NCBI GenBank assembly: GCA_028715095.1
Contig: JAQUSM010000008.1
Coordinates: forward strand, 1-17,083
Direction of reading: 5' to 3'
Source: Candidatus Omnitrophota bacterium
GTDB taxonomy: Bacteria; Omnitrophota; Gorgyraeia; Gygaellales; Profunditerraquicolaceae
Length of the DNA stretch: 17,083 bases
The notes below the pieces were generated by a model that worked only from the letters and a program-made list of their open reading frames with translations, was not told the DNA's origin and made no database searches. This document shows positions 1-7,199 of the stretch, one piece after another (the stretch's first letter is position 1; each line of letters begins with the position of its first letter). The position numbers and the translations under genes are program-made.

Positions 1-108
1 GCTGGATTCAAAAAGAGTAAAAAACTCATCAGTCCATAAGGAGCGGCTGGAAAGGTTGTTAAGCCGGAAAAACAAGCCGAGCGCAAATATAAACAGCAAA
101 ACAAAAAA
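1..108. repeat. Direct repeat, end copy
   Basis: Bases 1-108 are identical to 416-523 (constant offset of 415); the match may continue beyond the window. It ends at a run of six A, where this copy continues with cagctatgcg and the internal copy with gatatgtatt. The repeat carries the codons for the first membrane helix and the WTDEFF motif of the GT39 gene, but here it sits downstream of that gene's broken end and in another reading frame, since 415 is not a multiple of three. A copy of a gene's own start at the extreme end of a window is typical of an assembly fault, though a real tandem duplication is possible. Confidence 0.95.
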
Positions 109-547
109 CAGCTATGCGCGGATTAAAAAGCCGCTTTCCTATCCTGTAAACCAGGAATACGGCAAAGATACCCATCAGAACAGAAAAAAACCGCACAACA
201 AACAGAGAATCACCGAACAGCTTCATCCAAATATACATTATCCAGAAATACAGCGGCGGGTGAGTATCCGTGTCTAATAAACCGCCGGTTACGTCTTTGA
301 TCTGCTTGGCAGGGTCATTCTGAAGGAATGGCCGGAAATTCCGCGGTTTTAGCAATGCAGGGGCCTCTCTTTTAGAAAGATCGTCAACAAACTTTACCAC
401 ATCAACACCGTGTCCGCTGGATTCAAAAAGAGTAAAAAACTCATCAGTCCATAAGGAGCGGCTGGAAAGGTTGTTAAGCCGGAAAAACAAGCCGAGCGCA
501 AATATAAACAGCAAAACAAAAAAGATATGTATTTTATTTATAGACAT
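59..547 (-). CDS. GT39-type membrane glycosyltransferase, N-terminal part, broken
   Basis: Proteins of the GT39/ArnT/PMT-like family transfer sugars from lipid-linked donors in the membrane. What is visible: an N-terminal membrane helix (about residues 7-22), then the acidic motif SLWTDEFF (about 32-39) of the first extracytoplasmic loop, then THPPLYFWIMYIW (about 93-105) leading into the next helices, the usual layout of this family. Family members run to roughly 450-600 residues; only about 150 plausible residues are here. From about residue 147 the frame runs into the 1-108 repeat in the wrong frame and stops at 59-61, so the last 14-16 residues are not genuine. The ATG at 545-547 lies one base past the recG stop, so the gene is probably cotranscribed with recG; AGGT a few bases upstream is a weak ribosome binding site. 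The family call is fairly sure; the acceptor and sugar are unknown. Confidence 0.75.
   Translation of the reverse strand: MSINKIHIFFVLLFIFALGLFFRLNNLSSRSLWTDEFFTLFESSGHGVDVVKFVDDLSKREAPALLKPRNFRPFLQNDPAKQIKDVTGGLLDTDTHPPLYFWIMYIWMKLFGDSLFVVRFFSVLMGIFAVFLVYRIGKRLFNPRIAVFCFAVYICARLVFPA
416..523. repeat. Direct repeat, internal copy
   Basis: This is the in-frame, probably genuine copy of the 108-bp sequence also found at 1-108. It encodes the N-terminal membrane helix and the acidic WTDEFF loop of the GT39-type glycosyltransferase on the minus strand. Confidence 0.95.
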
Positions 548-548
548 A

Positions 549-2630
549 TTAACCTACTAGCATTAATTTCTCGTATTCCGGGAACCGCTGCAGAAGCTTT
601 TCCTTTAATAGCTGATGCGGACGCTCTTCTAAGCGGATATCCTGGTTAAGCAGCTTGATTGCTTCCTGCCTGGCTGCCCTAAGCAGCTGCATCTGGGTAA
701 GAGGATTAGCCAGCCTTAACTCCGCCAGGCCGTGCTGCCTGTTGCCGAAGAATTCACCCGGGCCCCTGATCTTTAAATCCTCCTCTGAAATGCGGAAACC
801 GTCGTTTGAAGAAACCATGGCCTTTAACCTTGCCCTGGCCTCTTCGGTCTGGGCATCGGAAATAAGCACGCAAAACGACTGCAGGCTGCCCCTGCCGATC
901 CTTCCGCGTAACTGATGCAGCTGGCTTAAACCAAAGCGTTCGGCATGAGCAACAATCATACAAGTTGCGTTAGGAATGTCAATACCTACTTCCAGAATAG
1001 TGGTTGAGACCAGCAGGTCAAGTTCCTTATTCCTGAATTTTAGCATAATCTCTTCCTGCTCTTTTGCCTTTAGTTTTCCGTGGACCAGGCCAAGCTTAAA
1101 ACCTTTAAACTGGCCTTCTTTTAATTCGGCGAACATTTTTTTGGCTCCGGCAATATCTAAAGCGTAGGATTCTTCGATCACCGGGTAAATGATATAAGCC
1201 TGGCGGCCATAGTTAAGCTCTCCTCTGGCAATCGCAAAAGCTTTTTCTTTATTCTGCTGGCTAAAATGCAAAGTTTTCACGGGGAGACGGCCGGCGGGCA
1301 GCTCATTGATTACCGAGATATCCAGGTCGCCATAGAGGGTAATCGCCAGTGTCCGCGGGATTGGCGTGGCGGTCATAATCAATACATCGGGGTTGTTGCC
1401 TTTCCTGGGCAAAAGCGCCCTCTGCCCCACACCAAATTTGTGCTGTTCATCAATTATGGCAAAACTCAAATCCTTAAAATTCAACTCTTCCTGCAAAAGG
1501 GCGTGCGTGCCGATAATCAGGTCGAGCCTGCCTTCTTTGACCTCCTGGTAAATCTTTTCCTTTTGCTTATCCTGGCCGGTTAATAAACCCACGCGCAGTT
1601 TACGGCCGTTAAAGATTAAGCCGGCTAACTGGGAGGTTATTTTGGCGTAGTGCTGGCGGGCAAGTATCTCTGTCGGCGCCATAAAAGCCGCCTGATGGCC
1701 GCTTTGGATAGCGATCAAGCAAGCTATGGTTGCCACCACGGTCTTGCCTGACCCAACATCTCCCTGCAGGAGACGCTGCATAGCTGCTCCGGAGGCCATA
1801 TCTGTTTTTATTTCCTCTAAGACTTTTTGCTGCGCGCTGGTTAGTTTAAAAGGCAGTTGGAGAATAAAATCCTCGATCAGCTTGCCATTAACAGTATGCT
1901 TTATGCCTTTCTTTTCTTTGCGCTTTAGTTTTCTTAAGACAAGGGGAAGCTGAAAAATAAAAAACTCTTCAAAGCTCAAACGCATAAGCGCTTGTTTCTG
2001 CAGGGCCAGGTCCTGCGGGAAATGTATGTTCAATAAACTCTGCGCCAGGTTAAGCAGGTTGTTGCGGCTGCGTAAATCAAAAGTGAGGCAATCTTTGGTT
2101 TTGGGCAGGAATTCATCCATGGCGCTCTTGATCAGACGGCGCATGCTGCGCTGGCTGGCACCCTTAGGCAGGGTATAAATCGGCACAATCCGGCCGATAT
2201 TTAACGAGTCATCGTCCTCCCCGTCAAGAAATTCATACTCCGGGTTATTCATCTGCATTCTGCCGTTATATAACTCTACCTTACCGTAAAGGATTAAAGA
2301 AACCCCGGGCTTAAGGTATTCTTTTAAGTAGGGCTGGTTAAACCAGACGCAATTGATTTTTCCTGTTTTATCCGCCAGCACCGCTTCAGTTATACTGAAT
2401 GAGCGCCTGCGCCAGGAGTTGCGCTGGTCTCCGAATAAAACTTCAGTTTTTATGGTATAGACCTGGCCTTCCTTGAGTTCGGAAATACTGGAGAAATTTG
2501 TGCGGTCCTCATAGCGGCGGGGAAAATAATACAGCAAATCTTCGATGGTGTTTATACCTCTGGCGGAGAAGCTCTTTGCCCGTTTAGGGCCTATACCTTT
2601 AAGATATTGGATAGATGTGCTTTGCAACAT
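549..2630 (-). CDS. recG: ATP-dependent DNA helicase RecG
   Basis: RecG is a monomeric superfamily 2 helicase that reverses stalled replication forks and drives branch migration of Holliday junctions. The 693-residue length is normal. Seen in order: a helix-hairpin-helix-like start (LKGIGPKRAKSF, 10-21), the OB-fold wedge (about 50-140), Walker A GDVGSGKT (290-297), motif Ia APTEILARQHY (318-328), the DEQH box (394-397), motif III TATPIPRT (420-427), then the second RecA-like domain with HQLRGRIGRG and a typical C-terminal TRG-like region. The start is chosen because it gives the family N-terminus. No Shine-Dalgarno sequence precedes it; instead a TATAAT box ends 6 bases before the ATG, which implies a leaderless mRNA. 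The GT39 gene follows after a single base, so the two are probably one transcript. Confidence 0.97.
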   Translation of the reverse strand: MLQSTSIQYLKGIGPKRAKSFSARGINTIEDLLYYFPRRYEDRTNFSSISELKEGQVYTIKTEVLFGDQRNSWRRRSFSITEAVLADKTGKINCVWFNQPYLKEYLKPGVSLILYGKVELYNGRMQMNNPEYEFLDGEDDDSLNIGRIVPIYTLPKGASQRSMRRLIKSAMDEFLPKTKDCLTFDLRSRNNLLNLAQSLLNIHFPQDLALQKQALMRLSFEEFFIFQLPLVLRKLKRKEKKGIKHTVNGKLIEDFILQLPFKLTSAQQKVLEEIKTDMASGAAMQRLLQGDVGSGKTVVATIACLIAIQSGHQAAFMAPTEILARQHYAKITSQLAGLIFNGRKLRVGLLTGQDKQKEKIYQEVKEGRLDLIIGTHALLQEELNFKDLSFAIIDEQHKFGVGQRALLPRKGNNPDVLIMTATPIPRTLAITLYGDLDISVINELPAGRLPVKTLHFSQQNKEKAFAIARGELNYGRQAYIIYPVIEESYALDIAGAKKMFAELKEGQFKGFKLGLVHGKLKAKEQEEIMLKFRNKELDLLVSTTILEVGIDIPNATCMIVAHAERFGLSQLHQLRGRIGRGSLQSFCVLISDAQTEEARARLKAMVSSNDGFRISEEDLKIRGPGEFFGNRQHGLAELRLANPLTQMQLLRAARQEAIKLLNQDIRLEERPHQLLKEKLLQRFPEYEKLMLVG

Positions 2631-2636
2631 GGGTTT

Positions 2637-2666
2637 ATTATACTATAAAACCAAATAAACCGTCTT
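2637..2666 (-). promoter_or_regulatory. Probable recG promoter (leaderless start)
   Basis: On the minus strand a perfect TATAAT lies at 2642-2637. A weak -35 (AAGACG, 2666-2661, sharing GAC with the consensus) is 18 bases upstream. Counting from the -10 box, transcription would start at about 2630, the first base of the recG ATG. Confidence 0.55.
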
Positions 2667-2688
2667 AAAAAAATATTTTCGGGGGGAC

Positions 2689-2717
2689 TTGAAAATGGGG
2701 TGGGCATGTGGCATACT
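2689..2717 (+). promoter_or_regulatory. Promoter of the small RNA candidate
   Basis: TTGAAA (2689-2694) and CATACT (2712-2717) are separated by exactly 17 bases; they match the sigma-70 consensus at 5/6 and 4/6 positions. The predicted start is about 2724. No open reading frame of any size follows before the terminator at 2800-2824. Confidence 0.5.
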
Positions 2718-2723
2718 TATATT

Positions 2724-2824
2724 GAACCAAGAGTGTAACAAGCAACAAGGAGGCTAGGAACGATAGCGGGAGCTATTAGGCCTATCACCTACAAAGAAAC
2801 CCCGGGAAATTACGGGGCTTTTTT
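2724..2824 (+). ncRNA. Candidate small structured RNA, about 100 nt
   Basis: A short plus-strand transcript is framed by a promoter and a Rho-independent terminator and contains no credible protein. It folds by eye into an inner hairpin ATAGC/GCTAT (2763-2767 with 2772-2776) closed by a GGGA tetraloop, inside a second stem AGGCT/GGCCT (2751-2755 with 2779-2783, last pair G-U), followed by the terminator hairpin. GGA triplets occur at 2749-2751, 2757-2759, 2769-2771 (in the hairpin loop) and 2805-2807 (in the terminator loop). This is the arrangement seen in CsrA/RsmA-sequestering RNAs, but four GGA in 100 bases could be chance. I do not recognise it as 4.5S, 6S, tmRNA or a known riboswitch, and no plus-strand gene lies downstream to be controlled in cis. 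Family unknown. Confidence 0.45.
2800..2824 (+). terminator. Rho-independent terminator
   Basis: Stem CCCCG (2800-2804) with CGGGG (2813-2817), an 8-base loop GGAAATTA, then T6 at 2819-2824. It is oriented for plus-strand transcription; since the flanking protein genes are on the minus strand, it must serve a separate plus transcript, the candidate small RNA. Confidence 0.8.
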
Positions 2825-2832
2825 GTTAATAA

Positions 2833-2890
2833 GCGGATAATTTACGGAGTGAGCGCAGCGAATGAACGTAAATTGTAGCGAAGCGTCCGC
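2833..2890. repeat. Palindromic intergenic element 1
   Basis: An imperfect palindrome of 58 bp. Outer arms GCGGA (2833-2837) and TCCGC (2886-2890), inner arms AATTTACG (2839-2846) and CGTAAATT (2867-2874). The centre contains gagtgagcgcagcgaatg, a GC-rich low-complexity phrase of the kind found in REP-like elements. Only 6 bp separates it from the next palindrome. Confidence 0.7.
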
Positions 2891-2896
2891 GAATTA

Positions 2897-2953
2897 ATAC
2901 CCGTAGCTGCAAGCAGATTTTAGAAAATCTGCGCCGCGCTTAGCTACGGGTAT
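2897..2953. repeat. Palindromic intergenic element 2 (nested hairpin)
   Basis: Perfect 12-bp arms ATACCCGTAGCT (2897-2908) and AGCTACGGGTAT (2942-2953) enclose a second perfect 8-bp hairpin GCAGATTT/AAATCTGC (2913-2920 with 2925-2932). It could act as the 3' end structure of the minus-strand lipoprotein transcript, but no T-run follows on either strand, so a REP/BIME-like repeat is as likely. Confidence 0.75.
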
Positions 2954-3002
2954 CTTGCTATATAAATCTTCGAGTGATTAGGCGTAGGATATTATGTAGG
3001 GT

Positions 3003-3056
3003 GTATTTGTTATGTAACCATATTATTCACACTGAGTTACATAGACTGTCTACAAA
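3003..3056. repeat. 54-bp dispersed repeat, copy A
   Basis: It matches 7761-7814 at 50 of 54 positions with no gap (differences at four bases only). It holds an internal inverted repeat TATGTAAC/GTTACATA. Read on the minus strand it contains a stop codon in each of the three frames, and it covers the TAG (3050-3052) of the DUF3568 lipoprotein gene. Copy B lies in the same orientation relative to its gene, over the stop of the M42 peptidase. Confidence 0.85.
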
Positions 3057-3439
3057 TATTCTTTGATCCTGTTCAAAATCTTGGTGCAGGCTGCCTTGTC
3101 TCCACTGACCCCGCCTACACGAACCTCTACTTTTGTAGAAGTATCGGTAACTCTTCTAATATCAATCCAGATTTCCTTGCCATCGGTATAGTGGCTTCTA
3201 AATGTCGCAACATTGGCCTCTTTAGACTCTTTAGCTATTTCAAATTTGAAAGACCTTAAAGCCGATTCGGTAGCTTGTATTGTGCGGTCATAAGTAGCAT
3301 CAAATTGCTGGGTTAATTTTCCGGAAAGCCAGACACCTGTTCCTACGCCGCCTACAGCCCCCGCAAACAAAGCAAAACAACCGTACATATTTAAGAGCAA
3401 AAATCCGGAAAAAACAAAAATCGCCGCTTTCCTAAACAT
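3050..3439 (-). CDS. DUF3568-type small lipoprotein
   Basis: A 129-residue exported protein of unknown function. A signal peptide with hydrophobic core (about 6-18) ends in MYGC, giving a lipobox with Cys21 as the likely lipidated residue. Next comes a glycine/alanine-rich stretch (FAGAVGGVGTG), then the alternating alpha/beta pattern of DUF3568 proteins: a helix around TYDRTIQATESALRSFKF, strands around EIWIDIRR and TKVEVRVGGV, and a last helix ending NRIKEYL. The strong AGGAGG just before the ATG fixes the start. It follows another lipoprotein gene on the same strand after 58 bases, so the pair may be cotranscribed. The stop codon lies inside the 54-bp repeat, which may have replaced the original 3' end. 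Family by pattern recognition; role unknown, membrane-anchored. Confidence 0.8.
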   Translation of the reverse strand: MFRKAAIFVFSGFLLLNMYGCFALFAGAVGGVGTGVWLSGKLTQQFDATYDRTIQATESALRSFKFEIAKESKEANVATFRSHYTDGKEIWIDIRRVTDTSTKVEVRVGGVSGDKAACTKILNRIKEYL

Positions 3440-3497
3440 TCCCTCCTCCTTTTTTTAGGTTAAACAATTCATTCACCTGTAACACAAAATATATCTT

Positions 3498-3959
3498 TTA
3501 TTTTGCCAGTCCGGGAAAATTATCATTTAAATATTTTTGAGCGTCAACCGCATTCTCCGGGATCTTTTCACCTTCAGCTATGCACTTAATGGTCAATGTT
3601 ATATTCGGCTCGATAAATTCCGTTTGGGCCAAATCTCCTGAATCATTAACCGGTGGAGCGCTGTAAGAATTATTTTTGTTCACCCCGGAGACTAAAGAGC
3701 AAATCCTGGATTTGTCATCCTTATTCAGTACGACAAAATAGGAGTATCCTTTTGAAAGGGTTTCTGAAGAAGCCCGCTGAAGCGCGTATTTCTCAACTTC
3801 CTTTTGGCCCATATACGCATTGCCGCAAAAAGTTACCGTAATCACATTAGGGGAAATCTTATCCACGATTTCCTGCTTCCTTTCGCTGGATAGCTGGAAA
3901 CTTGAGCAACCCGATAAAAGAAATAATAACCCTAACGACAAACAATATATTACTTTCAT
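3498..3959 (-). CDS. Small lipoprotein, CC0125/CC1285-like
   Basis: A 153-residue lipoprotein. The signal peptide MKVIYCLSLGLLFLLSGC ends in a classic LSGC lipobox (Cys18). The body contains VTFCGNAYMGQKEVEKYAL (about 42-60) followed by a helix and GYSYFVVL (about 72-79), which resembles the F-x-GN-x-Y ... YAL-x-R ... GY-x-YFVV pattern of CC0125/CC1285 family lipoproteins. That resemblance comes from memory of the pattern and was not searched. AGGAGG lies six bases before the ATG. A TATAAT at 4002-3997 about 40 bases upstream suggests its own promoter, with the DUF3568 gene downstream in the same unit. Function unknown; three cysteines in the mature part (44, 87, 125) are unusual for an outer-membrane lipoprotein and might form a disulfide. 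Confidence 0.75.
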   Translation of the reverse strand: MKVIYCLSLGLLFLLSGCSSFQLSSERKQEIVDKISPNVITVTFCGNAYMGQKEVEKYALQRASSETLSKGYSYFVVLNKDDKSRICSLVSGVNKNNSYSAPPVNDSGDLAQTEFIEPNITLTIKCIAEGEKIPENAVDAQKYLNDNFPGLAK

Positions 3960-3996
3960 AGTATCCTCCTATCTGCCTGGATACATATTCCCACCA

Positions 3997-4002
3997 ATTA
4001 TA
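3997..4002 (-). promoter_or_regulatory. Possible -10 box for the lipoprotein pair
   Basis: A perfect TATAAT on the minus strand, 38 bases upstream of the lipoprotein ATG. I see no matching -35 at 16-18 bases, so support is weak in this AT-rich gap. Confidence 0.3.
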
Positions 4003-4069
4003 AAAAAATAAAGTGAGTAATTCCTGATTTTTCTGACTTTTTTCCACTAAGATAGGTAAAAGGAAGGTT

Positions 4070-5857
4070 TTAATTAGCTCCGGTAGAGCGGGATGGCCTT
4101 GTGGCGCCGTTTTGCAAGGCTACGGGGCTGGCACCAAAGTTATAGGTAAGACTTAGATAAGCGCCTCTTTTCTGGTAAGAGCGCTGGCCGTGGTCCGGCC
4201 AGGTAGTGAAGAAATCCCCTGATGCGGAAAGAAGCCAATTATCCGTAAGACGGTAGTTGAGGCTTGCGGCAACATAAGCAGTAGGATGGTCTGATTTCTT
4301 ATGAAGCGTGTCCGGCTTGCGCTGAAATTCATAACCTCCGGAGGCCTTGGCTTCAAAGAATAATTTACTGGTAAGGTCTAAGCCGGTGTAAACACCTAAG
4401 GCATGGGAAAGAAGCGAACGGGGATTAAAATAGCCATTACTTAATTCCGGTTCAGCCCAGCTTGAATAATAGTAGTTGTAATAAAGCTTAATGTAAGGCT
4501 TATGCGAAAGGCGGTACTCGGTTGTACCGAAAATCTGGTTCTGCCGGTTATCGTCGCTAAAATAGCTTCGCTTATATCTTACATTGAAAAACCAGAAACG
4601 ATCCGGCCTGAAATCAATGGAAATTGACGGGCTGTTCGTGATAATTTTATTTCTAAGCGCGTCATTATCCTCAAAGGTTTCCCGGTCATAAGCAACGTCA
4701 AGACGCCAGCGGTCATCCGGCTTATAAGTAAACCAGGTATTCGTGGTAAACGGGTTAAAATCAACTTTATTAAATTGCGTTTCGTATAGGAAAGAATTGA
4801 ATTCAAAGGTATCCCCGAAGATCTTGCTTAGACCTACACCCTGGCGGTTTGCGGATATAGCCGGCTGGGCAGAACCTTTTTTGCGCAAAACCTGATGCTC
4901 ATATATCCCGTCAATTGAAGTGGTATAATCTAAATGCAATCCCGAACGCAGGCCTCCGGTTAAAACTGTCTGCGGGGTGCTGTCGTCCGTAAAACGGCTA
5001 TACGGCCTGAAAAACGGATACTGTGAATTCTTAATCTGAGAATACAAATCCTGCGCCTCTTTGCGGCCGGGCTCAAATTCAAGCAGCTCTTTTACCCTCT
5101 CAACCGCGCCAACATCATCTCCAAGCCAATGCAAAGCAAAAGCCATGCCCTCAATCGCATCCGGATTTTTAGGATATTGCTTCAAGACCTGCTTATAACG
5201 GCCCATACCTTTACGATGGTATCCCTGCCAGACTAAAACCCTGGCCTGGGAATTAAGCGCAGTCAGGTTGCCGGGTTCTTTATCAAGCACCTTCTGATAT
5301 AGCGAGTATGATTCCTCAAGCTTGTCCTGGAGGCTTAAAATGTTTGCCTTGCCCAAAAGCGCATTCGTATTATCCGGCCAAAGCTTAAGAGCTGCTTCAT
5401 ATATGCGCAGTGATTCGCTTTTTTGATTATTCCATAGAAAAGCTTCGGCCAATCCCAGGTACACCTGCGGGTCTTCGACCTTCGAAGCAATGATCTCTTT
5501 GTATATTTTCACTGATTCAGGAATCCTGCCGCTCCATTTATACTGGTCCGCCAACTCTCTTAGTATTTCAGCGGAGCGTTCCGGATGCATCGAACGCACC
5601 TCTTCAAAAAGCTTTATTGCCTCCTCGTGTTTATCCGCATAGGTATAAACACGCGCCCACTCGATGAGCAGGCCGGGGTCCCTGCGTAACCCTTCGCTGA
5701 TCCCGGAGTAGACATCGAGGGCGGCAATATAAGATTTAGCCTCAACAAGTTTCCTGGCTTTGCTTAGGGAATCGTTAAAACTGTCATCGGCGTAAACGCT
5801 CGAGACGCAAAACAAGATAACGAATACCAGGATTATAAACGGACAATTCTTACGCAT
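4070..5857 (-). CDS. TPR plus outer-membrane beta-barrel protein, YaiO/PgaA-like exporter
   Basis: Likely the periplasmic scaffold and outer-membrane pore for the polysaccharide made by the GT2 protein just upstream. The chosen start is the ATG at 5855-5857, which overlaps the GT2 stop by one base (TGATG) and has AGGGA upstream; it gives a clean signal peptide MRKNCPFIILVFVILFCVSS followed by VYA. A start 27 bases further up would add nine residues before the signal peptide. Residues about 25-275 are a run of TPR helical pairs (IAALDVY, EEAIKLFEEV, PESVKIYKEI, SESLRIYEAA, EESYSLYQKV). From about 285 the sequence changes to short alternating strands rich in Tyr/Arg/Asp (SGLHLDYTTSIDGIYEH, FFNVRYKRSYFSDD, YIKLYYNYYYSS, LLSASGDFF), a beta-barrel of the YaiO type, ending AYLSLTYNFGAS plus a 20-residue polar tail. 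At 595 residues it is shorter than PgaA. Family fairly sure, polymer unknown. Confidence 0.85.
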   Translation of the reverse strand: MRKNCPFIILVFVILFCVSSVYADDSFNDSLSKARKLVEAKSYIAALDVYSGISEGLRRDPGLLIEWARVYTYADKHEEAIKLFEEVRSMHPERSAEILRELADQYKWSGRIPESVKIYKEIIASKVEDPQVYLGLAEAFLWNNQKSESLRIYEAALKLWPDNTNALLGKANILSLQDKLEESYSLYQKVLDKEPGNLTALNSQARVLVWQGYHRKGMGRYKQVLKQYPKNPDAIEGMAFALHWLGDDVGAVERVKELLEFEPGRKEAQDLYSQIKNSQYPFFRPYSRFTDDSTPQTVLTGGLRSGLHLDYTTSIDGIYEHQVLRKKGSAQPAISANRQGVGLSKIFGDTFEFNSFLYETQFNKVDFNPFTTNTWFTYKPDDRWRLDVAYDRETFEDNDALRNKIITNSPSISIDFRPDRFWFFNVRYKRSYFSDDNRQNQIFGTTEYRLSHKPYIKLYYNYYYSSWAEPELSNGYFNPRSLLSHALGVYTGLDLTSKLFFEAKASGGYEFQRKPDTLHKKSDHPTAYVAASLNYRLTDNWLLSASGDFFTTWPDHGQRSYQKRGAYLSLTYNFGASPVALQNGATRPSRSTGAN

Positions 5858-7197
5858 CAATTTTCCCTTTGCGAAACAACCCACTCCCTCTTGCCTAAAA
5901 GCTCATCTCTTATCGCGACCACCTGTATTGTGTTCTTGAATAATGTATACCAGAAAGCAAAAAACGCGTAGTAAATATATTGCCAGGCAGGGGCTCTTGG
6001 AAGAGAAGCGTTTTTGTAGGCGACCAGAGATTCAAACGGGCCGCTGAGCATAACAAAGATTAAAGAAAACCAAAGGAAGCTGTTCATCGGTATCTCTATT
6101 CTTCCTCTTGTTAACCAGAACGCAAAAACCACTGGAAAAAGAAAGTGGCTCAAGATATCGTAAATTACGCGCCACATCAAAAGGGTCGTCCACATAAGCT
6201 TCTGGGATATATTAAGTAACTTACTCATTAAGATAGCTGGCTGGTATTTCAACGAACATTGAAACCATCCCTGCGCCCAGCGTTTCCTCTGAAACCACAG
6301 GCCTCCCATGGTCTCAGGAGCTAACTCGGTAGAAATAATGCTGCGGTCGTGGACAATATGATTCCCCTGAAGTATGGCCCGCAGGGTCGTGTCGATATCT
6401 TCGGTAAGCCTGCCGGGATCAAATTTTATTTTTTTGATAATGGAACTGCGCCAGTAACCGTTTGTGCCGCCGAAAAGAGTGGAATCAAAGATCCGGGACT
6501 TGGCGTAATGGCTGACCCCGTAAATAGCCTCAAACTCTATTTCCACCAGCGCGGAAACAGCGCTTTTTCTGCCATTGCGGATCTTGCATCTCCCCTGCAC
6601 CACACTATAGCCCTCATCCAGCCAGCGCCAGGCGCGCTTCAGGCAATCCGGGGCCACCAGATGATCGGCATCCAGTAATACAATCATCTCGCCGGAGGCA
6701 ATCTCAAGGCTGTAATTTAAATTTTCGCTCTTGCTCCTTGAACCGTAAGCATTCGCCAATATGAGTTCCGGCCACTTATACGCAAGTTCTCTCAGGCGCG
6801 ATTCTATTCCTTCCACCACATGCGGGGTGTTATAGGCCAGGATAACTTCAATTCCGCCTTCGGGGCGCTGGATGCGCTCTAAAATATTCAGCAGGGTATC
6901 CTCAATGACCTCGATTTCATTTGGAAGATAGGCGCTGACGATAAAAGTGGTTTTTGGGACAGGGATGTGTTGCGCGGCGGGTAATTCTTTAAATATTTTA
7001 TGCCTGAAGGCGCTGAAGGAATACAAGTACGACAATCCAGCCTGGCAGACAAACAACCATACAAAAAAATAATAGGCGTAATTCAGGAAGGCCGGCCAGC
7101 GCAGGCCTATAAAGTAAAAGATAAAGGTGGGAATTACTAAAAGGATAAATAAGATCTCAAAGATCTTGCCGCCTTCTATCTTCCTCTTCTTGTCCAA
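5857..7197 (-). CDS. Processive GT2 glycosyltransferase, polysaccharide synthase
   Basis: A membrane-embedded family 2 glycosyltransferase of the cellulose/PNAG/hyaluronan synthase type, which polymerises nucleotide sugars and threads the chain through the inner membrane. Seen: two N-terminal helices (about 13-31 and 41-60), the GT-A domain with VSAYLPNEIEVIEDTL (88-103), the DADH metal/UDP site (176-179), GGTNGYWR (243-250), the TED catalytic motif (265-267) and QRKRW (303-307), then three to four C-terminal helices. All residues expected for a processive enzyme are present. The start is TTG (7195-7197), not ATG; GGAGA eight bases upstream and a stop of the preceding gene two bases away support it. 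The stop overlaps the exporter ATG, implying coupled translation. No PilZ domain is present. The sugar cannot be told; PgaC-like is the nearest guess. Confidence 0.92.
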   Translation of the reverse strand: MDKKRKIEGGKIFEILFILLVIPTFIFYFIGLRWPAFLNYAYYFFVWLFVCQAGLSYLYSFSAFRHKIFKELPAAQHIPVPKTTFIVSAYLPNEIEVIEDTLLNILERIQRPEGGIEVILAYNTPHVVEGIESRLRELAYKWPELILANAYGSRSKSENLNYSLEIASGEMIVLLDADHLVAPDCLKRAWRWLDEGYSVVQGRCKIRNGRKSAVSALVEIEFEAIYGVSHYAKSRIFDSTLFGGTNGYWRSSIIKKIKFDPGRLTEDIDTTLRAILQGNHIVHDRSIISTELAPETMGGLWFQRKRWAQGWFQCSLKYQPAILMSKLLNISQKLMWTTLLMWRVIYDILSHFLFPVVFAFWLTRGRIEIPMNSFLWFSLIFVMLSGPFESLVAYKNASLPRAPAWQYIYYAFFAFWYTLFKNTIQVVAIRDELLGKREWVVSQREN

Positions 7198-7199
7198 AT

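Noticed and set aside
2724..2824. Riboswitch or 4.5S/6S/tmRNA
   Set aside because: No plus-strand gene follows the terminator, and none of the conserved cores of those RNAs is visible.
2833..2953. CRISPR array
   Set aside because: There are only two different palindromes with no repeated unit and no regular spacers; no cas genes.
3003..3056. Integron attC site at the gene ends
   Set aside because: The position at gene ends and the inverted repeat are suggestive, but the arms (TATGTAAC/GTTACATA) do not fit the RYYYAAC/GTTRRRY core, and no integrase or cassette array is present.
4000..4045. Rho-independent terminator after the TPR/barrel gene
   Set aside because: There are T-runs on both strands here but only a weak, mismatched stem (AAAGTGAG/CTGACTTT); not convincing.
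3859..4047. Small minus-strand reading frame (62 codons) upstream of and overlapping the lipoprotein start
   Set aside because: It overlaps the lipoprotein gene in another frame, lacks a ribosome binding site and has no recognisable features; the lipobox protein is clearly the real gene.
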